Under the pieces are notes generated by a model. It worked only from the letters and a program-made list of their open reading frames with translations, was not told the DNA's origin and made no database searches. 64,000 nucleotides of DNA from Actinoplanes sp. M2I2 (lineage in GTDB: Bacteria; Actinomycetota; Actinomycetes; Mycobacteriales; Micromonosporaceae): the NCBI RefSeq assembly GCF_023544445.1, contig NZ_JALPVJ010000014.1, positions 124,001 to 188,000 of the forward strand, in the 5' to 3' direction. A program made the translations under genes and the position numbers. How positions within the stretch are numbered: the first letter of the stretch is position 1; each line of letters starts with the position of its first letter. This document shows, piece by piece, positions 43,561 to 52,338 of the stretch.

Positions 43561-44499
43561 ATGACCATCCGGCTCGGATACCAGATTCCCAACTTCACCT
43601 ATCCCGGCGTGCCGAACGGCGAGCTGTTCGACACCGTCGTCGCGCAGGCCCGGGAGGCCGAGGCGGCCGGCTTCGACACCGTGCTGGTGATGGACCACTT
43701 CTACCAACTGCCCGGCATCGGCGAGCCCGAGGCCGCGATGCTCGAGGCGTACACGACCCTGGGCGCGCTCGCCTCGGCGACCTCGACGATCCAGTTGTCG
43801 ACGCTGGTCACCGGCAACACGTACCGGAACCCGGCCCTTCTGGCCAAGACGGTGACCACCCTCGACGTCGTCTCCAAGGGGCGCGCCGTCCTGGGCATCG
43901 GCGCCGGCTGGTACGAGCGCGAGCACCACGACATGGGCTTCGAGTTCGGCACGTTCGGGCAGCGCTTCGAGCGTCTCGAAGAGGCCCTGACGATCATCGC
44001 GCCGATGCTCCGCGGCGAGCCGGCCACGGTCGACGGCTCGTGGTATCAGGCCCGGGAACCCCTCAACAACCCCCGCGTACGCGATGACGTGCCGATCATG
44101 CTGGGCGGCGCCGGCGAGCAGAAGACCTTCCGCCTGGCCGCCCGGTTCGCCCAGCACATGAACATCATCTGCGACATCGACGACCTGGCCCGCAAGGTCT
44201 CGGTGCTGCGCCAGCGGTGCGAGGAGATCGGCCGCGACCCGGCCACCCTGGCGACCAGCTTCCTGATCATGGGCATGGTCGGCGAGACCGAGCAGGAGGC
44301 CAAGGAACTGGGCGAGACCATCCCCGAGGACCGCCGCAACCGCGCCTTCCTCGGCACCCCCGGCCAGGTGGCCGAGCAGGTCCAGGAGCGCATCCTCGAC
44401 GCCGGTGTCGACGGCGTGTGCATCAACCTGATCCGCAACGGCCACCGCCCCGGCGTGGTCTCCGCGGTCGGCGCGGCCCTCAAGCCCCTGGTGGCGTGA
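43561..44499 (+). CDS. LLM-class (F420-dependent) flavoenzyme
   Basis: The 312-residue TIM-barrel protein matches the luciferase-like monooxygenase/F420-dependent oxidoreductase group: IRLGYQIPNFTYPG, AREAEAAGFDTVLVMDHFYQLP, TLVTGNTYRNPALLAKTVTTLDVVSKGRAVLGIGAGWYEREHH and DDVPIMLGGAGEQKTFRLAARFA. The last two blocks bind the deazaflavin phosphate in this family. Reactions are hydride transfers to varied substrates. It is divergent from, and probably controlled by, the TetR gene. Confidence 0.92.
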   Translation: MTIRLGYQIPNFTYPGVPNGELFDTVVAQAREAEAAGFDTVLVMDHFYQLPGIGEPEAAMLEAYTTLGALASATSTIQLSTLVTGNTYRNPALLAKTVTTLDVVSKGRAVLGIGAGWYEREHHDMGFEFGTFGQRFERLEEALTIIAPMLRGEPATVDGSWYQAREPLNNPRVRDDVPIMLGGAGEQKTFRLAARFAQHMNIICDIDDLARKVSVLRQRCEEIGRDPATLATSFLIMGMVGETEQEAKELGETIPEDRRNRAFLGTPGQVAEQVQERILDAGVDGVCINLIRNGHRPGVVSAVGAALKPLVA

Positions 44500-45202
44500 C
44501 CCGGAACTCGTTGCCCTCGGGGTCGGCGAGCACCCACCGGTCGTGGTGCCGCCCGGGTTCGGCCACCACGGTGGCGCCGGCCTCGAGCAGGGCGTCGGGC
44601 CGCCGATCGCGCCCGACCAGGTGCCAGCGCACCCGGCCGCGGAACCGGTCGATGCCCGGCACCGGGTCGAACACCATGAAGTCCCACGGGAACTCGGGCG
44701 CCCCGACCACCGAGGCGGCCTCGCCCTCCTCCTCCACCCGTCCACCGAGGACCCCGGCCCACCACCGCGCCAGCCCGTGCGCGTCGGCACACTTGACGAC
44801 CAGCTCGAACATCCCGGCCGGCCGGTCGTCAGCCGCCGGGAACGCGCAGAACTCGTTGCCCTCCGGGTCGGCCAGCACGAACCACGGATCGGCCCCCGGC
44901 CGGCGAACCAGCCGCGCGCCGGCCCCGAGAAGCTCCCCCGGCTCCGCCCCGTCCAGCCGCACGTCGACGTGCACCTTGGCGTCATCCAAAGCCAGGTCGT
45001 CCACCCGATCGAGCCGCAGAATCTCCCGCGGCGGCCGGCCTGCCCCGGGCGCGATCCACGGCTCCTCTCCCCCGCCGTGCACCCGGCCACCGAGCGCCAA
45101 CCGCCAGAACGCGGCCTGGCTTTCCGGGTCGCTCACCTCGAGCGCCAGCCCGTCGAACTGCGCCATCGGATGGGTGACCTGCCGCACTTCGTCGGAAAGC
45201 AT
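44480..45202 (-). CDS. VOC-family protein with two tandem glyoxalase-like domains
   Basis: The 240-residue protein has two domains of about 115 residues, each ending in the same phrase (FVLADPEGNEFCAFP and WVLADPEGNEFRVTP). Both lie in the VOC/bleomycin-resistance fold, with VDPESQAAFWRLALGGRV-like starts. Members bind metals and act as lyases, dioxygenases or antibiotic-binding proteins. Start 45202 (MLSDEVRQV) is favoured; longer upstream reading is low in complexity. It overlaps the convergent LLM gene by 20 bases. Confidence 0.88.
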   Translation of the reverse strand: MLSDEVRQVTHPMAQFDGLALEVSDPESQAAFWRLALGGRVHGGGEEPWIAPGAGRPPREILRLDRVDDLALDDAKVHVDVRLDGAEPGELLGAGARLVRRPGADPWFVLADPEGNEFCAFPAADDRPAGMFELVVKCADAHGLARWWAGVLGGRVEEEGEAASVVGAPEFPWDFMVFDPVPGIDRFRGRVRWHLVGRDRRPDALLEAGATVVAEPGRHHDRWVLADPEGNEFRVTPPGA

Positions 45203-45909
45203 GCCCCCGGTTACCGCGAGCAGGGGACATCCAAACGTCTCCATTGAGGAACGCCACACCCCGGGCCGCCGCCTGGCCGAGTCTGCTTGCCGACCGGCCA
45301 CTGCCGACAACGCCGCGACTGCCACTGCAGCGACCGCCGTCGCACCCGGCTGGTGCAGTACCCGCGCAGCTCACCCATCGCGATCCCGAGCCGCACGCGC
45401 CTGGCGATCGGTCTCGCGCGGCAGGACAGCGACGGTGAGCCCACCGCCGTCGCAGCGGGCCACCGCCGCGCGGCCACCGCCGACGCCGCAGGCCACCGCC
45501 GCGCGGCCACCGCCGACGCCACGGGCCACCGCTGCGCGGCCACTGCCGCCGCTGCCGACGCCGACCCGGCTGCTGCCGCCACTACCGCGGGCTCGTTCAG
45601 ATTCGGAGTCTGAAATCGAGCGGCTGCACTGAGTGCCCAACTCTCAGTTCTAACCTGAGCAGCATTGATCGTTGGCATATGCCGTCGCACTTCGGTCGTC
45701 GAGGTGAACCCTCAGGCATTGCAGGTTGGGCCCTATGCCGCAACGGCGCCATCAAGACGACCGCGCCTGCAGCATTCCACACTCGGACAATAACGTATTG
45801 GCCGGACACCCCCACAGTTGCGACAATGGCCCACTATCGGTATCGCTTCCGGCGGCGCACGGCATACAAACCCAGAACCGATGCGATGTCGGTATTGATG
45901 AAGGGCAAA
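45203..45909. other. Gene-poor stretch with a 33-base repeat
   Basis: No gene is supported. The left part is GC-rich and repetitive. From about 45600 composition shifts to a markedly lower GC content and remains so into the unknown gene at 45910-46857. Confidence 0.5.
45458..45556. repeat. 33-base tandem repeat, three copies
   Basis: Copies at 45458, 45491 and 45524 share the core GGCCACCGCCGCGCGGCCAC. The third has several changes. Each unit has an internal partial duplication of GCGCGGCCACCGCC. Frames across it give only Ala/Arg/His-rich runs. Confidence 0.85.
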
Positions 45910-46857
45910 TCAAAGCCGTGAGCAACCCCCGGTTCGACCTGACCGCTCTCGGCCGGTCGGAGGAGGGGCACGGCGCAAGCAACGGTCGTGAGACGTTGGA
46001 AAACATCCACCGCGCCATCGAGCCTGCGCAGCAGCAGTGGTGGGTCGAGCCGGTGAGCGGTGGCGAAAGGTCTGCGGCCGATCCGCGATCGACTGCCGAC
46101 CGGCCGCTCGGACGGATCGCGGGATCGCGGTGCGCGTCAACGCAACTCCCACCCTCGCGGCACTCGACACCCTCGCGCCAAGCCTTCCCACCGCGGCGGC
46201 CGACCACAAACCATCGGCCGACACCCTCACGGCAGGTGTCGCCGGGACGGCGAACCAGAACCGCGGAGCAATCGAAGAGGGACTCGGTGGCTCAGGCCCC
46301 AGCGACGACGCATCGACGCTCGGCCGGGAGACGCACCGATCGACACTGTGAGGCTTGAGGTCCGCTGCAACGCGCGATATCGCGCCACGCAGCGTTGGCC
46401 TACAGGCGATCTGAGCAGAACGTGTCGCCGGAACATCAGCCGTCGGTTCAACGGCCGGCTCCACGCTTGAACCCGAAGGCCTGTCCCCGAGTTCCACTTT
46501 CGACGCTGCTCGCGACGCACGCATGTCGGCCAGTGGTGTCGGCGGGGGCTCGGTCTCCATCCCCGCGGTCGCGGCGTTCACGCGCTGAGATGATCGAGCG
46601 GCTTCCGCAGGAGCGACCATCGCGGCGCGCTCCTCCTCAAGCCGGCGAAGCTTCTCAGCGTGCCGGCGCGCCAACCCCCAGTCTCGATGACGAGCATGCC
46701 GACGTCGAAATTCCTCCGCCGCAGCCGAATACCTTCTCGACGCACTGCGATCACGCATCGTCGCCAATTGAGCCTGGGTGAACAATTGAAGCTGCCGCAC
46801 CACCATATTGTCTCGCGCCCAACCGGGAAATACTGCCCCGGAGGACTTTTCGATCAT
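45910..46857 (-). CDS. Unknown protein with a conserved basic helical head
   Basis: The 315-residue protein has a well-formed N-terminal part (MVVRQLQLFTQAQLATMRDR, then SAAAEEFRRRHARHRDWGLA and RRHAEKLRRLEEERAA) that looks like a charged helical domain. From about residue 85 the sequence is Ser/Ala/Pro/Arg-rich and poorly ordered. GGAGG lies 9 bases before ATG 46857. The gene has lower GC than nearly all neighbours. I do not recognise a function; a DNA- or RNA-associated role would only be a guess from the basic helices. The C-terminal half may have decayed. Confidence 0.55.
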   Translation of the reverse strand: MIEKSSGAVFPGWARDNMVVRQLQLFTQAQLATMRDRSASRRYSAAAEEFRRRHARHRDWGLARRHAEKLRRLEEERAAMVAPAEAARSSQRVNAATAGMETEPPPTPLADMRASRAASKVELGDRPSGSSVEPAVEPTADVPATRSAQIACRPTLRGAISRVAADLKPHSVDRCVSRPSVDASSLGPEPPSPSSIAPRFWFAVPATPAVRVSADGLWSAAAVGRLGARVSSAARVGVALTRTAIPRSVRAAGRQSIADRPQTFRHRSPARPTTAAAQARWRGGCFPTSHDRCLRRAPPPTGRERSGRTGGCSRL

Positions 46858-47340
46858 GCCATCATCCTCCGATCAATGAAGCCACGGCGCGATTTAATGA
46901 TGACTTTGCGGTTCCATGATCGGCAGTCACCTCATCCCGAACTCGATCCCCATCCGCGCTAGGACGCTACACCTTTCGGCAGTTTGGCAAGGAGTTATCC
47001 ACAGGGCCGGCACGGTGGCACTGTGCACATCGAAACAAGTGGCGGATCAATGCCAATCTTGTTGATGATTGCGTGTAACCCGACGAACCGCCAAGCCCCG
47101 GTCAGATGGTCACATGAACAGCAGAATCACGCCCGGTGCGCGAGGCTGAGGCCCTGACTCTGCGACTTCTCCGGGACGGCGCAGGCGCCCGCTCCAGATC
47201 GACGCCAAGTCCGCGCGTCCCCGTCCATCTCCGCGCCCCTCAGCGGTCACCGCCTGCAAGTCGCCCACAGGCAGTCACGTCGGAGTCGACGTGAAGATCA
47301 ACCGGCGGGCTGAAGGGTTCTGGACCGCCGGCCCTCCACT
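46858..47340. other. Intergenic stretch, lower GC
   Basis: No gene is supported. A TTATCCACA sequence at 46994-47002 matches a DnaA box but is single. The stretch leads into the purine-rich repeats. Confidence 0.45.
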
Positions 47341-47349
47341 ACGACCGTT

Positions 47350-47878
47350 CGGAAGCCGAAGCCCGTAACCGAAGCCCGAAGCCCGAAGGCCGAAGGCCGA
47401 AGCCGGAAGCAAGGAGCGCGAGCCGCGAGCCGCGAGCCGCGAGCCAAGAGACGGGAGCCGCGAGCCGCGAGCCGCGAGCCAAGAGACGGGAGCGCGAGCC
47501 ATGAACCGAAAGCGGGAGCCGGGAGGTTCAGCGCGAGGCGGAAGCGCGAGGCAGGAGCATGACCGCGAGGCAGGAGCATGACCGCGAGGCAGGAGCATGA
47601 CCGCGAGGCAGGAGCATGACCGCGAAGCAGGAGCATGACCGCGAGGCAGGAGCATGACCGCGAGGCAGGGGCGCGAGGCGGGAGGCGCGAGGCGGGAGGC
47701 GGGAGGCGGCAGCGGGAGCCTGAGCCCGAAGCGGGAGCCTGGAGCGTGAGCGCAAAGCGAAACCCAGCAGCACGAGCGCAAAGCGGGAAGCCGTGAGCGC
47801 GAAGCGAAACCCAGCAGCACGAGCGCAAAGCGGGAAGCGGGAAGCGGGAAGCGGGAAGCGGGCAGCGTGCAGCGTGCA
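47350..47878. repeat. Purine-rich mixed minisatellite
   Basis: Several short units follow one another: GAAGCCCGAAGGCCGAAG forms, GCGAGCC heptamers, seven 19-base units with core GCGAGGCAGGAGCATGACC at 47546-47678, a pair of longer units with AGCGAAACCCAGCAGCACGA near 47750-47830, and GGGAAGC heptamers near 47835-47865. The + strand is strongly enriched in G and A. Frames on the opposite strand give only low-complexity SRLPASRF-like repeats. Confidence 0.88.
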
Positions 47879-48240
47879 GTGAGGGCCAAGTCGCCGAGCG
47901 GCAAACGTGTCGGCTGGGTGCGCACCGAAGATTCCTCGGCACCGGCACATCACGGCGATCTGGACGTGCGTCCCGGCGGAAGTGGGGCTATTTCAGCGGC
48001 CCGGCTGTCACTGCGAAACAGGCCTAGGTCAGCGCGTGGAAGAACCACGCGCAAGGTCTGACCAGCAGTCCTGGCGTCGGCCGAGTGCCGCTCCGCCTCG
48101 GGTGATCCAGCGGGAACAACTGACCGTGGCCAGACCACCGTGGTCATCGCCGCCCAGCAGTGCGCAGTCGAGGCGGTGCGGCGAGCGCGCGCGGGCCACC
48201 GGCAACCGTGGTGGCTCCGCGCCGTACCGGAAGGGTCGGT
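47879..48240. other. Intergenic stretch without recognised features
   Basis: This lies between the purine-rich repeat and the lipoprotein gene. Reading frames are short and have no recognisable protein pattern. It may hold the terminator of the lipoprotein gene, but I saw no clear hairpin. Confidence 0.45.
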
Positions 48241-49008
48241 CTACTTGCCCATCAGCTTTTCGATGTCTACGACGTCGGCCGGGGCCGGGGCCTTGATGTC
48301 GGGGAACTTCTCGCCGAACTCAGTGAAGTCGAGGCCGCCCTCGGCCGCGTTCTTGCTCTCGATGCGCAGCGGGTAGGGCTCGCCGGTCGTGGCGATGTAG
48401 AGCGTGCCGCCGTCCTGGGAGTTGTCGACCAGGCCGATCGCGGGCCGGCCGTTGATGTCCTTGGCCGCGCCCTTGGTGACCTTGCCGTCGGCGTTGAGCA
48501 TCGAGTCGATGTCGGAGAAGCCGAACATGTCGGCGGTGTTCTTGTCGGTGGCCTTGACGGCGACCCAGCGGTCGCCGACCAGCTTGGCCATCTGCTCGCC
48601 CTGCTCCTTGCCGCCGCCGCTCATGCTCCAGAACGCCGCGTCGGGCCGGATGTAGCGCTTCTTGGCGACTTCGAGCAGTTCGACGCTGGGGCCGCCCATC
48701 GACAGCTTGCCGATGACCTCGCCGTTGCCGGTCTTGAAGTCGAGGCCCATCTTGCTGCCGTCGGTGACGATGTCACCCTTCATGTGGAACGAGCCGGCCT
48801 TCTTGAGGGCCGCTTTCGCCTTGTCGAGAATCTGCTGGGCCTCGAGCGCCTCGACCCCGTTGCCGGCCGGGGCGGCCGAAGTGGCCTGAGCGGCGGAGGT
48901 CGCCGGCGCCGCCGGGTTCGCCGCGTCGTCGTCCTGGCCTGCGCAACCGGTCGCCAGCAGGGCGGTTGAGGCGAACACGACCACCGCGCCGGCAAGTTTG
49001 ATCTTCAT
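48241..49008 (-). CDS. LppX/LprG-like lipoprotein
   Basis: The 255-residue protein has a lipoprotein signal (ALLATGCAG, Cys about residue 22) and an Ala/Pro/Ser spacer. Its domain resembles LppX/LprAFG lipid carriers: QQILDKAKAALKKAGSFHMKGDI, VIGKLSMGG, VELLEVAKKRYIRPDAAFW and GTLYIATTGEPYPLRIE. Those proteins carry lipids or lipoglycans across the cell envelope in mycobacteria. Here the role is inferred from fold only. It would be anchored to the outer face of the membrane. Confidence 0.8.
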   Translation of the reverse strand: MKIKLAGAVVVFASTALLATGCAGQDDDAANPAAPATSAAQATSAAPAGNGVEALEAQQILDKAKAALKKAGSFHMKGDIVTDGSKMGLDFKTGNGEVIGKLSMGGPSVELLEVAKKRYIRPDAAFWSMSGGGKEQGEQMAKLVGDRWVAVKATDKNTADMFGFSDIDSMLNADGKVTKGAAKDINGRPAIGLVDNSQDGGTLYIATTGEPYPLRIESKNAAEGGLDFTEFGEKFPDIKAPAPADVVDIEKLMGK

Positions 49009-49104
49009 GATGAGGTTGTCCCCGTTGTCGTCGCCCCGACCGGCTCGTGCCGGTCGGTGGCGCGACGAAGATACCCGTGCCGGTCAAGCCGGCGGCCGAC
49101 GGGC

Positions 49105-49299
49105 TCAGGCCGGTTCGGGCACTCCACCGGGCTCGGGAGCCGGCTCGACATCGGGCTCGACGATCGGCTCGACCGGCGCCGGGGGCAGCGGCTCCGGGCT
49201 GTCCGGCTCCAGTTCGCCCGGGTCGTCGGGGATGGGCGCCCCCGGGTCGAGCGGCGGGTACTTGTCCGGGTCGGACGGGCTCTGCGCGGGCATCTGCAT
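49105..49299 (-). CDS. Small acidic proline-rich protein
   Basis: The 64-residue protein (MQMPAQSPSDPDKYPPLDPG, then Pro/Glu/Asp runs such as PEPLPPAPVEPIVEPDVEP) has no hydrophobic segment. AAGGAG precedes the ATG with good spacing, and the composition differs from frame-shadow noise, so it is probably real. The function is unknown; such proteins tend to be disordered. Confidence 0.55.
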   Translation of the reverse strand: MQMPAQSPSDPDKYPPLDPGAPIPDDPGELEPDSPEPLPPAPVEPIVEPDVEPAPEPGGVPEPA

Positions 49300-49360
49300 C
49301 TCCTTCTGCCGGTTTCGCCCGACCTACCCTCAAGATCCTCGGCCGAAACAACCGGGCCGG

Positions 49361-49759
49361 TCAGCCGTACGGCTGGTGGACGATCTTGTCGACCGCGATG
49401 GTCATGATGAGGCGTACCTGGTCACGGCCGCCGAACCACGGGTACGGGCCGCCGAGATACTTCTGGGCCAGCTCCTCGATGTGCTCGGCGCCGCCCTTCG
49501 GCGACACGTCGACGACCCGCCCCTTGACCGAGTAGTAGTCGGACACCTGCTCCGGCTTCGTGACGACCACCGAGACGCGCGGGTCACGCTGGACGTTGTG
49601 CACCTTGCGGAAGCCCTCGACCGTGTTGATCACGATGTGTTCACCATCGGTGCCCACCCAGACCTCGGTGAGCTGAGGCGACCCGTCCGGGTCGGTGGTA
49701 GCGAGGAAACAGGGGCTCGGCCCACGCAACAGTTTCAGCAGGCCCTCGGGCAAGATCAT
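49361..49759 (-). CDS. PPOX-class (F420/FMN) split-barrel protein
   Basis: The 132-residue protein has the pyridoxamine-phosphate-oxidase-like barrel: SPCFLATTDPDGSPQLTEVWVGTDGEHIVINT, KVHNVQRDPRVSVVVT and DYYSVKGRVVDV. Actinobacterial members of this length often use F420 and reduce xenobiotics or biliverdin-like compounds. The start at 49759 has GGAG six bases before. Its upstream side runs directly into the long GC-rich repeat. Confidence 0.88.
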   Translation of the reverse strand: MILPEGLLKLLRGPSPCFLATTDPDGSPQLTEVWVGTDGEHIVINTVEGFRKVHNVQRDPRVSVVVTKPEQVSDYYSVKGRVVDVSPKGGAEHIEELAQKYLGGPYPWFGGRDQVRLIMTIAVDKIVHQPYG

Positions 49760-49769
49760 CACTTCTCCA

Positions 49770-50640
49770 CCGTACGCCCGGAGCGGCCACAGCACGCCGG
49801 AGCGGCCGGGCGTACGCCGGGAGCGCGGCCCGGTGCGGTCCGGCGCCGCCCAGGAAATGCCCGGTGCACGCCCGCGCGGCCCGGCGCCCGCCCGGAGCAG
49901 CCGGCGCGGCCCGGCGCACGCCCCGAGCAGCCCGGCGCGGACTGGCGCACGCCCCGAGCAGCCCGGCGCGGACCGGCGCACGCCCCGAGCAGCCCGGCGC
50001 GGACTGGCGCACGCCCCGAGCAGCCCGGCGCGGGCCGGCGCACGCCCGGAGCAGCCTGGTGCGGCCTGGTGCGGCCTGGTGCGGCCTGGTGCGGCCCGGC
50101 GCATGCCCAGAAGATGCCCAGCGCACGCCCGTGCGGCCCGGCGCACGCCCCGAGCAGCCCGGCGCAGCCCGGTGCGGCCCGGTGCGGCCCGGCGCGGCCC
50201 GGCGCACGCCCAGAAGATGCCCGGCGCACGCCCGAGCGGCCCGGCGCACGCCCCGAGCGGCCCGGTGCGACCCGGCGCCGCCCAGAAAATGCCCAGTGCA
50301 CGCCCAAGTGCACGCCCGGCGCACGGCCGGAGCAGCCCGGCGCACGGCCAGAGCAGCCCGGAGCAGCCCGGCGCACGGCCGGAGCGGCCCGGCGCACGCC
50401 CAGAAAATGCCCTGCGCATGCCCGAGCGGCTTGGCGCACCCCGAGCGGGCCCGGCGCGGCCCGGAGCACGCCCAGAGCAGCCGGCGCACGCCCAGAAGAT
50501 GGCCGGCGCACGCCCGAGCGGCCCGGCGCACGCCCGGAGCGCCCGGTGGGCCTGGCGCACGCCCGGAGCAGCCCGGCGTATGCCCGGGAGATGGCCGGCG
50601 CACGCCCGGTGGAGCGGCCCGGCGCACGCCGGAGCGGCAC
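49770..50640. repeat. 870-base GC-rich minisatellite
   Basis: Nearly the whole interval consists of variants of GCGCACGCCCCGAGCAGCCC. In the best-ordered part, units start at 49921, 49952, 49983 and 50014 (period 31). Other parts repeat GTGCGGCCTG or insert AGAAGATGCC. Long open frames across it on both strands give only Arg/Ala/Pro-rich repeats and are not genes. Confidence 0.9.
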
Positions 50641-50676
50641 CCTGCGGGCCCCGGAGACATCGGCTAAGGTGGACGC

Positions 50677-50907
50677 ATGGTGACGGTGGCGGTGCTCTCG
50701 GCGATCTTGATGATCGTCGCTGCGCTGCTCGTCGCCGCTCTCGTCGTCACTGTCCTGGGTGCCGCCGTCCGCCGTCGCGGGCCGTTCGAGCCGGTTCCGG
50801 CCGCCGCTCCGGCCGAGCTGCTGCCGGGCGACCGCACGCGCGACCTTCTTTCGCAATTCGCCGCGGGTGTCCGCGGTTCCCGCGCGCCGCCGGCCGCGTC
50901 CGCCTGA
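50677..50907 (+). CDS. Small single-helix membrane protein
   Basis: The 76-residue protein has one long hydrophobic helix at the N-terminus (VTVAVLSAILMIVAALLVAALVVTVLGAAV) followed by a cytoplasmic tail with RRRGPFEPV. AAGGTGG lies before the ATG. It is 60 bases upstream of a coiled-coil membrane protein in the same direction and may act with it. No family is recognised. Confidence 0.6.
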   Translation: MVTVAVLSAILMIVAALLVAALVVTVLGAAVRRRGPFEPVPAAAPAELLPGDRTRDLLSQFAAGVRGSRAPPAASA

Positions 50908-50967
50908 CCGTCGCTCCTCGACGGTCGCAGCCTTCCCTGGACGGTTTTGCGGACGGACGGATTCGAC

Positions 50968-51741
50968 ATGAACGTGGTTGCGGAAATGCTGCTCAACGAC
51001 CCGGCGCCGATGGCCATCTGGGCGATGCTGATGCTCCTGACGTTCCCGGCACTGCTGCTGCTGGGCAGCCCCGAGACGATGCGCCGCCCGCGGCGCGCGG
51101 CCCAGGAATTCGTCGCGGCCCTGCGCGGGCGCGGTGAGCTCATCCGCCGGCGGGCCGCGGAGGCCGCTGAAGCCTCGCGCTATGCCGAGGAGGTGGGCGT
51201 CGCCGCCGAGCGGGCCGAGGTCGCGGCGCAGCGCTGGCAGGAGCTGCGCGACCGCTCCGGCGACGAGCTCACCGACGCGTACCAGGCCTGGCTCGACGCG
51301 GACGCCCGGCTGCGCACCGCGACCGCCGCGGCGGCGTGGGGCACGCCGTGGTCGGTGCGGACCTGCGAGGAGTACGCGACCCGGCAGCGCTACCTGCACC
51401 GCGAGGTGACCGCCGCGGCCGACCGGGGCGAGCTGCCCGCCGCGGCGGTGGCCGACGCGCTGGCCGAGCGCGCGGGCTGGGACGCCCGGCTGCACCCGGT
51501 CGACCAGCAGCTGGTCATCGCCCGGGCGTCGGTGGCCTGGCTGCGCGAGCGCTACGAGCACGCGGTCGTGGCCGAGCGGGCGGCCTGGCGAGACGCCGAG
51601 TCGGCGCGCCGCGCGAGCACCAGCCTGCGCCTCGAGGCGGACGCCGCCGCCGAGCGCGCGGCCGCCTTGCAGCTGCTCGTCCCCCACGGCCGCGCCATCG
51701 CGCCCGCCACTCGCCGCGCGGTGGCCGTGCCGGCGATGTGA
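50968..51741 (+). CDS. Membrane-anchored coiled-coil protein of unknown function
   Basis: The 257-residue protein has one N-terminal membrane helix (PMAIWAMLMLLTFPALLLLG) and then about 210 residues of Ala/Arg/Glu-rich helix with heptad spacing (EAAEASRYAEEVGVAAERAEVAAQRW, WLRERYEHAVVAERAAWRDAESARRA). A Trp-containing centre (GTPWSVRTCEEYATRQRYLHREV) breaks the coil. I do not recognise it. An upstream in-frame TTG at 50947 is possible. Confidence 0.7.
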   Translation: MNVVAEMLLNDPAPMAIWAMLMLLTFPALLLLGSPETMRRPRRAAQEFVAALRGRGELIRRRAAEAAEASRYAEEVGVAAERAEVAAQRWQELRDRSGDELTDAYQAWLDADARLRTATAAAAWGTPWSVRTCEEYATRQRYLHREVTAAADRGELPAAAVADALAERAGWDARLHPVDQQLVIARASVAWLRERYEHAVVAERAAWRDAESARRASTSLRLEADAAAERAAALQLLVPHGRAIAPATRRAVAVPAM

Positions 51742-52338
51742 CCTACTGGCCGCTCGACCAGCGGCCGGTGCCGCCCGACGATCGGGGACGAGTTCGCCGG
51801 GGAGCTAGCCGTGCGGGGCCAGCAATTTTTCGCCCCCGAGGCGGGCCGATCGCCCTGAATTACATCGTCGTCGAGGATCTCGACTCCGGCCGAGTCCAGC
51901 CGCACCCGGACGTGCCTGGGCCAGCTGTGCCGCTGCCCCGTCATGGTCTGTCCGCTTGGTCATCCGCATCTGGTCGCGGTTCGAGTGCCGGCCCACATCA
52001 GAGCCGGTGAAGACCACGTTGTCGAGGCCGGGGTGGGCCACCGAAGGCCACGGCCCGCCACCAGGCGAGGGCCGCGCACCACGTTGGTGACGGCCTCGCG
52101 GATGGTCCAGGAGCCGCCGGCCCTGATGCTGACCGCACCCAGACCCGACACCCGGCCGCAACCGGCCGCCCAATCCCAACCAGCCGCCCAATCTCAACTG
52201 GCCGCCCGACCGCGACCCGCCGCACCAACCCAACCGCGCGCTGGTCGGCTTGCTGCTTGTGGGTCAGCCCGATGCTCCGGACTTGCTCGGCGGCATGGAG
52301 GTCTGCGCACCGGCGTCGGCAACCGGGATGATGTCGTG
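51742..52338. other. Intergenic stretch with decayed coding signs
   Basis: No intact gene is supported. On the minus strand near 51960-52150 one frame reads SWTIREAVTNVVRGPRLVAG, faintly like the start region of DinB/maleylpyruvate-isomerase proteins, but it is broken soon after. At 52150-52210 a short GCCGCCCAATCCCAACCA repeat occurs about three times. Confidence 0.35.

Noticed and set aside
46994..47002. TTATCCACA, a perfect DnaA-box word
   Set aside because: It stands alone, without a cluster of boxes or dnaA/dnaN nearby, so it is not an origin.
47275..47953. Minus-strand frames reading SRLPASRF-like repeats, with apparent hydrophobic runs
   Set aside because: Three overlapping frames all remain open because the DNA is a purine repeat. 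No ribosome site or domain is seen.
49641..51687. Long Arg/Pro/Ala-rich open frames on both strands across the GC-rich repeat
   Set aside because: They translate the minisatellite and cross the PPOX and membrane-protein genes in the wrong frames.
51805..52233. A minus-strand frame with Gly/Arg/Pro-rich sequence upstream of the GNAT gene
   Set aside because: It is low in complexity and crosses a short repeat. A faint DinB-like phrase is in another frame and breaks off quickly.
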